NCBI GenBank assembly: GCA_964035545.1
Contig: OZ037771.1
Coordinates: 3,833,128 to 3,897,127 of the forward strand
Direction: 5' to 3'
DNA length: 64,000 nt
DNA from: Bugula neritina
Taxonomy: Eukaryota > Bryozoa > Gymnolaemata > Cheilostomatida > Bugulidae
Positions within the stretch are counted from its first letter, which is position 1. Each line of letters opens with the position of its first letter. Both the position numbers and the translations under genes were made by a program. Of the stretch, positions 39,001 to 64,000 are shown one piece after another. Under the pieces are notes generated by a model. It was not told the DNA's origin and made no database searches. It saw only the letters and a list, made by a program, of their open reading frames with translations.

Positions 39001-42000
39001 TAGTTCACATTAGTTTCCATTACAATAGAATACATATAATAGTTTTGATTATACAACATACTAGTACTTTTCCAAATAGAGCTTCTTCTATATTTTAAAG
39101 TTTGAATAAATTGACAATTTTGCACCTTTGGCTGACGCTATGCACTGATGCAGACACTAGGTTAGTGAGAGAGTCTCCTGTATATACATATATATGATCA
39201 AACTAGTTTATAGCTGCTTGCTGCCAGCTAAATGTGGTCGAGCAGCATCTACACTCTGTAATATTCCTCCAATAGTTGTTCTTTCTTGAAACTTGTTATG
39301 GCATCCAAGGAGCTATAAAACTCAGTATTAGTTCAGACAATGACCTTTTTCTGAAATTACACTGATTTTTGGACAGACTTGTGGATTTCAGAGTTCAATG
39401 TTGTTGTGTCAAGTTTGTGTTTGCATGTGACTGTAGGGAGTACAACTCTAAAACTAAAGCATGGAGATAACTTTTGTATAGCAGTACATTATATAATACT
39501 GTATAGCAGTGCATTATATAATACTGCATAGCAGTGCATTATATAATACTGTATAGCAGTACATTATATAATACTGTATAGCAGTACATTATATAATACT
39601 GTATAGCAGTGCATTGTATAATACTGTATAGCAGTGCATTATATGATACCTTATAGCAGTGCATTATATGATACTGTATAGCAGTACATTATATAATACT
39701 ATATAGCAGTACATTGTATAATACTGTATAGTAGTACATTATATAATACTGTATAGCAGTACATTATATAATACTGTATAGCAGTACATTATATAATACT
39801 ATATAGCAGTACATTATATAATACTGTATAGCAGTACATTATATAATACTGTATAGCAGTACATTATATAATACTGTATAGCAGTACATTATATAATACT
39901 GTATAGCAGTACATTATATAATGTTTATGTAACACTTTTATTTGTAGAAAATGATGGCAGACTCTTCCATAGTGGAACCAAAAGTCAACAGTTACCCAAA
40001 GCATGAACCAATCTCTCCAGCCGAAACTACGTCTCACTTCTTTACCGCTCCCGCTGTGACATCACTTCCTATCAGTATACCCCTGCATATGCTTCACAGA
40101 AAACCTGCAATGAAGCCCGTGAATGGTTTGGTGAGTCTATGTAATTATTTACATGTGCATAAAGAAGGCAACTCCTAACTTATTAACATATTTTGCAAGA
40201 TATTTAGCTTTTGACTAAATTACTTGGTTTTTAAAATCATGGCAGCTTTATTATAGCTGTAATACTTTATTATAGCTGTAATACTTTACTGTAGCTGTAA
40301 TATCTTACTATAACTCTAATACTTTACTATAACTCATTCTCTATCAGCAGGAGGCAGTAGGTGTGAAGAGCGAGAAGGTATCTCCCTCCTTACATAAACG
40401 GAAGCCAGCATCTCCCTTATCTCAGTTCCCTCAGGCCATCTTGGAGGCGAAAGCCCAAGCCAAAAAACGGTTAGTGTAGAGGTTAACTCTACTTTTACTA
40501 CTTGCACTGCTGTGTGAAATTCTTCATGTTATGCGGGTTATCTGCTGGTAATATGTTCATAGTGTTCATCTTTGATGCATTTTTTTCAATTAAAAGAATT
40601 ACTCATAACAGGGTATAGTAAGAGAAGTACATAAATGACATTCTTTCTGCTGGCATAGAAACACGTATTCCCTCTGGACTAGCCACTAGTTCATATTGTG
40701 TATACCGTGTATCACTGATATGTGTATCTCACTTTTTTCACTAAAATATGCATACATCTTTTCTAAATGCTATCATGCCACTTGCTTGTGAAAGGTAGAA
40801 ATGTAGATGAATGTTTTAATATACTTCCTGATCAGCTTAATAGTGTGTAGTTCTGTATATTTTCACCTTGACTTGTGCTGCAAGTCTTTGTTTTGATTAT
40901 CCAGTGACCGGATCCTTTTTAAATTGACTAACCATCACATATTTGCTTTGAAATATTTTCCTCCCTGTGGCTTATATTGTCGAAATACAGAGTTTGCTAT
41001 TTTTTATTGTTGCAATACTTTTTATAGTAAAACGGATTGTGTTAAGAAAATAGAGGGAGAACCTGTGAAGTACCCGTACAGCTTTTCTGCAAAAAACATG
41101 AAGCAATCCACACCTCCTTCTGCTTCACCAGACTACTCAAAGCCTGCTGAGCTCCACCACTCAGCCCGTGATATGAAGAAACAGCATGCACTCACTGTGA
41201 GTATACTGCTGCTGCTGCTAGTACTACTACTACCAGTACTACTGCTACCAGTACTAGTACTACTAGTAACTACTACTGCTACTACTAGTACTACTACTTC
41301 TACTGCTACTGGTACTACTAATACTACTACTAGCTACTACCACCAGTACTACTAGCTACTACCACCAGTACTACTGCTAGTACTACTAGAATCTGTAACT
41401 TGTTGGAGAGGTGATGTCTATCTACATCCTTATCTCCACATGCAGCATGTGTGCAATTTTTTTCACTGGATATGAATATATCATATTGTAGAGTCAAAAG
41501 CCATTGCGGTATATTTTGGCTTTGGATGCGATAAACTCTTTCATGATGAGTGGCATAGGTAAGGAGATGGAGGGGCCAAGAGGCAGTCATTCCGTCAAGT
41601 CTTACTTCATGTCTACCCTCACACTCGCAGAGTAAGTGAATATCCAGTCAGCGGATTTTGCATGGTTACTCACTGGTCATTTGGTGTTTGGTGGAATATG
41701 TTTTTGTATTCATCATTTCTCTCCCGAACAGACGTTTTAGTACACTACTTCTACCTCGTCACAACCCATTTAAGTGTGTAAACTAGCCAGTGTCTAGGTT
41801 ACTTGTCTATCCTGCATGAAGTTGTCTGCACTTAGTATAATGGTATATTTATGACTATCCAAGCAAGATGTGCGACTCCTAAACTCCAGCAGTACATTAC
41901 CCAACGCCTGTAGAGCATTGCAGCTTCTACTTCACTGTCTCATGCTCTCAACTTTGTGTAAGACAGCTTGATACGCTTCACGCTGTCACCAAGTTTCAGG

Positions 42001-42851
42001 CGCGGAAGTCTCTTAGCCGCAGACCTTGTGCCAACACTGACGTCTGCTCTTTTATTTGCAGAAGTTTATTCTCAGAGGCTCTCAATGACCCGGTCACCAC
42101 ATCTAGTCATCCCATAATCCATCTGTGTTGTCAGGTTCTTTGGTAAGTCTGGTTTTAGACTTTGAGAATGTTTGTCACCCTCTCCCCAGTTCTGTTTGTG
42201 TTACTTAAGTACCACAGCTTGGAGTGTGTCCAACTGAACTCCTGGTTCCTCTTAGCAAATGTATTGTGGAAAGTCTTAATTTTAGCAAATTCTCGGAATA
42301 TTTGTTTAATCTAATCGTGTGCGTAGATAACTTTAAAAGTAAAGTTCTGTCTGCTACAGTTTAGCTCTGTCTCTTATCTCCATTCTATATGTGCAGGTCT
42401 TATCAAATATGATTATTGGATATTCCGAGAATAACTTATGCATGTTTCCCATAGATATGACTGTTTATGTAAATATGTGTCCCGTAAATTGTGTAAACGT
42501 ATCTGTGGGATAATACGTTACATGTATCTATACAAGTAGCCAATGAGCTATTGTGTTACAGTCTACAAGTGCTGGCTCACCTCAAATTCAAATGCTTCGA
42601 TCTGGCTGGTCAGTCACACAGAAAGTTTGATGATCCAGCGAAGGAGAGGTATCCTGCAATATCCCCCTTCAACCACCCGGCACTCCCAGGTAGCTCACCT
42701 GCTGCACCCAGCCCTGCCAGCATTGCATCTACTGGATCCATTGTGAGTGCTACCACTACTATTAGTACTACTACTACTACTACTACTACTACCACTACTA
42801 CCAGTACTACTACCACTACTACTACTACTATTACCACTACTACTACTACTG

Positions 42852-42896
<45 letters not shown>

Positions 42897-43508
42897 TTAC
42901 CACTACTACTACTACCACTACCACCACCATTACTATTACTACTATTACTACTATTACTATTACTACTATTACTATTACTACTATTACTATTACTACTATT
43001 ACTATTACTACTAATATTTATTATAAGCAAACTTTGTGAATTTTCAGACTTCAGACTCTGGAAGGAGTAACAGTATGCCCCCTGTCCCTGCCGTCCCTCC
43101 ACCAAATATTCCAGACTCCCACGCAGATGAATGTTCCGACATCATCAAACACGCATCCTTCTACTTCAGTGCCCGCCGAGATATGTCCAAGTCTGTTGAT
43201 ATCATCAAGGATCAGTCTCAAGCTCTCTGTATGTCATTACATGTAACCACTACGTAGTATCATATTAAAACTGTAATACTCTGTAGTATAGTGCTATGTA
43301 ATATACCACAACATGTAATACTAATATATGTATGTCATTTTAATACTCACAGCCATAATATATTCGTACTCTGTTTTTAGCATTCTTCAGAAGTTTGGAG
43401 TTTCCAGCTGAATACGTGCTGCTGCTCTCAGCGGAAAGCAAATGTTTTGTGCACTACATTCGAATGGCCAGCGTCAAACTAAAGTCTGACCTGGAAATGC
43501 AGTCATGA
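27040..43508 (+). CDS. AFF: AF4/FMR2 (AFF) family scaffold of the super elongation complex
   Basis: Nuclear scaffold that joins P-TEFb and elongation factors to release paused RNA polymerase II. Exons: 27040-27068, 28794-28908, 29930-30012, 30680-30898, 32485-32772, 33440-33689, 33795-33938, 34375-34514, 36182-36250, 37698-38037, 38246-38398, 38600-38935, 39948-40130, 40351-40469, 41028-41196, 41492-41631, 42062-42142, 42562-42742, 43048-43228, 43381-43508; 3348 bases, 1115 residues (human AFF4: 1163). In order: a short basic N-terminus (LQAKEQRKK), P-TEFb-binding-like segment 40-70, Lys/Ser-rich low-complexity middle, acidic Ser tract 446-470 followed by VWNLDLYYND (the family's W-x-L-D motif), two AT-hooks, and the C-terminal homology domain. 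The 29-base first coding exon is the least certain; the phase fits, but other starts are possible. It is the only gene here with such long Ser/Lys-rich exons. Confidence 0.85.
28794..30012 (+). other. AFF: AFF exons encoding the P-TEFb-binding-like segment
   Basis: Exons 28794-28908 and 29930-30012 encode E40-E-L-F-P-I...N54-D-E-L-S-N-R-I-K-G-C-F-G. This matches the AFF4 cyclin T1/CDK9-contact region in its key positions: LF, then about 12 residues on D-x-L-S-x-R-I and an aromatic-Gly turn. It is the strongest evidence that the protein is an AFF member rather than a generic Ser-rich nuclear protein. Confidence 0.75.
30038..30260 (+). repeat. 20-21-bp pyrimidine-rich minisatellite
   Basis: About eleven copies of CTATATGTCCCTCCCACTCTA starting 25 bases after the donor of the AFF exon ending at 30012. 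Copies vary in the number of C residues. The open frames across it are repeat artefacts. Confidence 0.9.
31219..31459. repeat. 241-bp near-palindrome in an AFF intron
   Basis: The outer 36 bases are perfectly inverted (31222-31257 against 31421-31456: CATATAATACTTATGTTGGT... with its reverse complement ending the element). The interior is inverted copies of a GTAGTGTGGAGTTACTACAG unit meeting near 31335-31345. It lies in the intron 30899-32484. Confidence 0.85.
31460..31545 (+). repeat. Direct repeats of the palindrome unit
   Basis: Four direct copies of a 22-24-base GTGTGGAGTTACTACAGTTA unit immediately after the near-palindrome, in the orientation of its left half. The locus is therefore a tandem array with an inverted middle. 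Confidence 0.75.
34515..34890 (+). repeat. Simple-sequence patches in an AFF intron
   Basis: A run of TCTCACCATC decamers directly follows the donor of the exon ending at 34514. A short poly-G tract lies at about 34677-34690 and ACTTACTT/ACTTACCT repeats at about 34795-34890. The last contains many CTTAC motifs. Confidence 0.6.
38246..38935 (+). other. AFF: AFF exons with two AT-hooks
   Basis: The exon 38246-38398 begins KKRGRPRKEES (residues 560-570). The next exon, 38600-38935, begins with KDSKKRGRPRKKLDS (615-629). Both have the GRP core of an AT-hook, a DNA minor-groove binding motif. The near-identical KKRGRPRK at the start of consecutive exons suggests exon or motif duplication. Confidence 0.8.
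39476..39922 (+). repeat. 25-bp minisatellite, about 18 copies
   Basis: Unit GTATAGCAGTACATTATATA followed by ATACT, exact period 25, with few substitutions. It ends 25 bases before the AFF exon at 39948, so the branch point and polypyrimidine tract of that exon sit at or within the array edge. Confidence 0.95.
41206..41395 (+). repeat. CTA-type microsatellite in an AFF intron
   Basis: Interrupted CTACTA/CCAGTA repeats beginning 10 bases after the donor of the exon ending at 41196. Confidence 0.9.
42748..43015 (+). repeat. (ACT)n microsatellite in an AFF intron
   Basis: ACT/ATT/ACC triplets fill almost the whole intron 42743-43047, from 5 bases after the donor to about 30 bases before the acceptor. 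Confidence 0.95.
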
Positions 43509-45103
43509 CAGCGGGCCTGTCTTCTGCTGCCCACCTGTCCCTCCAGACGCTGCCACTCTCCTCTTGAACAGACATCGCTGCTCCTCCAAGTTTATACTTA
43601 CCTGATCTTCTCTTGATGTCCTTTCGGTGCATAAGACTCAACAGGGTGTCCCCCTCTCAACTCACTCACTAACACTCAACTCAAAATGTTTATATCAAAT
43701 TGTATATACTGTTACAAAAATAACCTATCATGCCTGCTGGACACGTGCCAAATACGTTGCTGAACAGATAGTTTCACGGCACTGCTTGCTGACCAATGGC
43801 TGGGAGTCTGTGCCTTGTACCTGCCTTGGGTGACGTGTCATGGGAGATACTTTCATTAAACTGTAAATTAATTGAATTATTTATTTATTATAAAATTGGG
43901 TATTTAAGTGTCATTTGTAAGTGGAATGACCTTTGTACATTCTCATGGCAAGGTGGTGAACAGACCGGTTTCTTCCATAGAATGTGCTGTAGTCAGTCGG
44001 TTGCATGCAAAGACTGAGTTTATATTTAATGCAACGAAAATTCATAGTTTTGTATTCTGGTAGAGTTACGACTCTTGCTACTCTAAGTCTTATGCAATTT
44101 TTGTCATCTCTTTAGCAATATATTTGTGTAATTTAATATTATATATTTCATACAGTTATAAGTTTGCTATAGCATTTAGACACACAGTGCACTTGTTTAG
44201 TTGCAGCAACACTGTAATTTATGAATTTAAATATCTGTATATAATATCATGACTATTATTACTTGGTGAATCAGTCACAGCAACTGACTAATACATATGT
44301 AAGAGGTAAACAGCAACTTCCAAAATCTGCTGATCACATCTCTTTGATCTGAATTACCATAATTATTTTAAGTTATGTAAGTATTAGAAATATTGATATA
44401 TGTTGCTATGAAAAGTATCACTTTATTTACAAGATTTATAATTTTTCACTCGATTGTAGATTCTACTATCTGCCTCTTTTCGCTTTCATATATTTCAGAA
44501 TTATAACTGGGTAACTTTTTTGTCACTATCTCCTATGGATGAAAGCAATAATATAAAAATGAAACCATGAACTTATTTTGTTTTATGCACTACACAACTA
44601 CGATAAAACCCACACAGGTTCTTGGCAGCTCTTGTGGGATTACATAATATATTGCATACTGTATAACGTGGCATGCAGCTATGCTGTTCATAAAAAACTA
44701 CCACAGTCCATATGCTTCATGTACAACACTGTATAGCATTTTTAGTTGATTTATCATTTTCATAAATAGGCTACGTTGGTGGCCATTTATGGGTCTCGTT
44801 TGATTAACAATATACTTATCAAGTTATAAGCTAAGAGTTTATTTCAAGGCTCTAGGAACTGCTTAACTTGATTGTAGTTATAAAGAAGTTATCACAACTA
44901 GGATATGGAAGGTGAGACAAAAGCAGAGGAAGAAAACTCCTTCATATGTAAAATCATGTAGGCACTCATTAAACACTAATTATCAATTCAGTAATTAATG
45001 TCATCAAACAATACAATATATACTACAGCTCGTATAAGACCGATCTTTCACAGTTTACAACTATGTGCAGTTACTGTCAACCTATGAGAATTTCTGCATA
45101 ATG
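43509..45103. other. Convergent 3' UTR region, AFF and ABC transporter
   Basis: The two genes end 1.6 kb apart on opposite strands. No further coding exon was found. ATTAAA at 43855-43860 is a candidate poly(A) signal for AFF, and the minus-strand AATAAA at 44838-44843 for the transporter. ATTTATTTATT at about 43875 resembles an AU-rich element. Confidence 0.5.
44838..44843 (-). promoter_or_regulatory. Polyadenylation signal of the ABC transporter gene
   Basis: A minus-strand AATAAA about 260 bases beyond the stop codon at 45104-45106. Confidence 0.45.
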
Positions 45104-61508
<16,405 letters not shown>

Positions 61509-62242
61509 GTTGTTGTTAATAGTGACTCAGTCAGTGAAAACACATCTTATTATAGCAACAGCTTTGCTCATATTTGTATTGTAGTCCAAGAAGAGATAAT
61601 CTTATATTCAGATCACTTTTTATGAAAGGAATTTTACATTTCATTTAATCTTCACTAGTCAATAATATTTGCAGCACTTGGTGCCCTGACTTGAAGATGT
61701 AAAGCAGTTTTTATGTCCCCAGCTCGGGAAGGGAATGCTCAGATCTGCAACTCGTATACAACTGCCATTTGCCTGTAGGTAAAAAGTCACGATAATTTTT
61801 AATACACCTATTGTTTATGCAAACAACAATTATAATAAATATTACATAATCATTATGTGGCAATATGATGTGTATTGTTATTGGAATCAAACTATTATAA
61901 AAAGTTAGCATACGGTACTATACTATATAAAAAGTCAGTTGCTGAAGTGCTCTCCTTTTATATATATATAAAAAGTTTATAGCTTTTAGGAAACTCAAGC
62001 ATTATATTACTAGTTAACAGGCGTTAGAAGCTGCCCTCTGCGAGCAAGCAATTTCTCCCGCTATATAGTCAGATCATATTATTTACAAGTTTAATAGCAT
62101 CTGTGATCCCACATCACTCTGTCCCCATTTTCAAACTTTTTAAAAGTTCCGAATGCACTTTTGTAAAATAACTGTTCTAAAACTATCTGTATCATATTTT
62201 ATCAAGCGGTCTTTATATTTAGATGGTTGAACTTTAACTTAC

Positions 62243-62309
62243 CTGGGTAAATATGTCTGTAAGTTAACATTCGTCTTCTTAGTTGAACACTGCATGATCC
62301 GATCTTCAT
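62243..62309 (-). other. ABCC5: Possible upstream coding exon of the ABC transporter
   Basis: An ATG at 62309 opens 22 codons (MKIGSCSVQLRRRMLTYRHI...) ending at a strong donor CCCAG/GTAAGT. Spliced to an acceptor-like TGACTGAG before 61525, it would run in frame through INNN into the start MDGYKS, giving 1389 residues instead of 1361. The acceptor is poor, so this may be a 5' UTR exon. Confidence 0.35.
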
Positions 62310-64000
62310 GCTAAGATTCCTGTCCGTGCAGTCACGCTCGAGTGAACTTCAGTCACGGATGGCGGCACGATAAAGCATATTTTAAATTGCTGGGGCCTGT
62401 AAGGTTGTCAACTTATAACGTATTTGCAACTAAACGTTATAAATTAATTGAGACTTTACCAATATGCAGTAGTTAGAATGTAGAGTAAGACTAATGTAGA
62501 GGCGTAGTTAGGCTCAAGTTTAAGTGTTACCAAAAGTTAGATAAAATAATGTTTACATGTTATATAACTCCTCTTTTTATAAAAGGCTGGTAAGTTTTTA
62601 CAAATCTCACTCATTCACAACAATTTGTCTGTTTTAAATAAAAAATAATTTTGGTAAATACTTCCCTTTTTGGTTTATATATATAAATTTATACTAGTTA
62701 GTATCTGCAACTAAATAAATTGTGAAGTCATTTTTGGCAACTTTCCAGTTTAACTTGAAATAAATTAAGCCTGTCAACTGCTATGAAACTTCTATAATCC
62801 TATTTCCTCATATATATTTATATTATAATTTTACCATAAATCTATTGTGTAATTCTATTACATCTATGTTATAGGTTTGGTATTATTTTATAATTTATGA
62901 TCATATCTATATTTTAATTTCATCATAATTTTATTGTGCAATTCTTTTATAATTCTATTGCAATTTTATCTCAACTCTACTTCGTAATTATATTAAATTA
63001 ATATTATATTTTCATCATATTTACAACTGGCTGAGTTATATTGCTGTCTTCATACATATCTGTTAGCATAGCAGCCTGAATGAGGTCACATACATGCGGT
63101 AGAATCAAATGCAAGATTGTATCAGCATATTTGACACGAATCAAAGTACAATGACACTGTTGTGCAGGTGATGTGAACCAGAACGCTAGTACAAAAAGTA
63201 ATAGAAGTCAACTCAAACTTTATCCCACAGCAAGTTAAAGTATAAGTTACTCAAGTAACTCTAGAGTTAAAATTTTTCTATAGTATAAGAAATTGACACA
63301 GCTGAGTAATGGCTTTTCTAGGGTTTATTGTACAACATTCTCTAACTTTGCTAAAACTTTAGCTTACTCCGATAAAGAGTGTTTCATGGAGCTCACGCAA
63401 ATACTGTAGATCTAGAAACTTAAAGTATAAAATAATCGATAGTAACGTTTCGATTTACTTGGTGTAAGTTTCATCATGATGTTAATGTCATTATTTCAAG
63501 AGAGCCACCAGTTTCAACCAGATGTACTCAAACAGATCCTGTCAAGGCAAACCTTACACTTCCTACTTTTGTGCATAAACAATCATAATTTTGTCATTGT
63601 GTAAAAATATAAATATTTATATACTCACATAAGCTCAATACACAGCCAGCGCATGGCCTATTAGACTTTCATTTTTGATTTTATCTAATGTTTTATTTAT
63701 AAGCATCAGTTTATAATGTTTTTTGTTTGGGTATTGATTTTTGAGTGAGTCAACAATTTTGATTTTTCGTATATAGTCTCAAACTTACATAAAGGCAGAC
63801 GTCCAACACACTATCACTTGTTTCAGACCATGTCTATGTGAATCAACAATGATTGTTCAAAATAATGCTTTACCATTTTGCAGTCTACTTCTAAGTTTTT
63901 ATTTTCTTCTAAATGCAGGTTAGTACATTTATTTCATATGAATGAATTTTCATAGTCATGAGGAGTAAAATGATACAATAAATTGATATTGCCCTGCATG
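62310..64000. other. AT-rich sequence upstream of the ABC transporter
   Basis: Presumably contains the promoter of the transporter. No coding exon, repeat array or RNA gene was recognised here. Confidence 0.5.

Larger units (their letters stand above)
41028..43508 (+). other. AFF: AFF C-terminal homology domain exons
   Basis: Residues of about 822-1115 form the helical C-terminal domain used for dimerisation and nucleic-acid contact in AFF proteins. Recognisable pieces are HHSARDMKKQHAL, LRYILALDAINSFMMSGIGK (like the family's LxxALxFIECGxAME), the exon with IIHLCCQVL and LAHLKFKCFDLAGQSHRKFD, and the final DIIKHASFYFSARRDMSKS through VHYIRMASVKLKSDLEMQS. A Pro/Ser linker containing the intron with an ACT array splits the domain, as in vertebrate homologues. 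Confidence 0.7.

Noticed and set aside
42551-43105. Open frames of 106 to 162 codons rich in Thr, Leu, Val or Ser
   Set aside because: Only the first part (to 42742) is a real AFF exon. The rest is the ACT microsatellite of the following intron, and the minus-strand frames are shadows.

Overview
This is a eukaryotic, metazoan window: four spliced protein-coding genes plus the edge of a fifth. All introns I could resolve are GT-AG. The intergenic and intronic DNA is AT-rich and full of microsatellites and minisatellites. A single histidyl-tRNA synthetase gene with what look like cytosolic and mitochondrial first exons, an AF4/FMR2-family gene, an MRP5-like ABC transporter and a choline-monooxygenase-like Rieske protein together suggest a marine invertebrate, perhaps a lophotrochozoan. 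The species cannot be fixed from the sequence.

Layout. 0.27-1.09 kb (-): two exons at the 5' end of an unidentified gene that runs off the left edge. 4.69-10.49 kb (+): histidyl-tRNA synthetase, 11 coding exons plus an alternative first exon. 11.88-18.44 kb (-): Rieske non-heme iron oxygenase of the choline monooxygenase type, 8 coding exons, convergent with the synthetase. 18.5-26.8 kb: no intact gene; it holds a hAT-like repeat end and a doubtful importin-alpha-like relic. 27.04-43.51 kb (+): AFF (AF4/FMR2) scaffold of the super elongation complex, 20 coding exons. 45.10-61.51 kb (-): short-type ABCC transporter closest to ABCC5/MRP5, 29 coding exons, with a possible extra in-frame 5' exon at 62.3 kb. 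62.3-64.0 kb: no gene seen.

The exon chains were assembled by hand from splice signals, reading phase and protein-family resemblance. Each of the four complete chains keeps one open frame and has a length divisible by three: 506, 395, 1115 and 1361 residues. The genes belong to unrelated housekeeping, osmolyte, transcription and transport functions and form no operon or cluster.

The most interesting non-coding structures are: a roughly 23-copy minisatellite in an ABC transporter intron that repeats an acceptor/donor junction like the adjoining exon end; (CTA)n arrays in four introns, all in the orientation that puts CUA rather than UAG in the transcript; a 241-bp near-palindrome in the AFF gene; and a hairpin-forming inverted repeat in the first intron of the Rieske gene.
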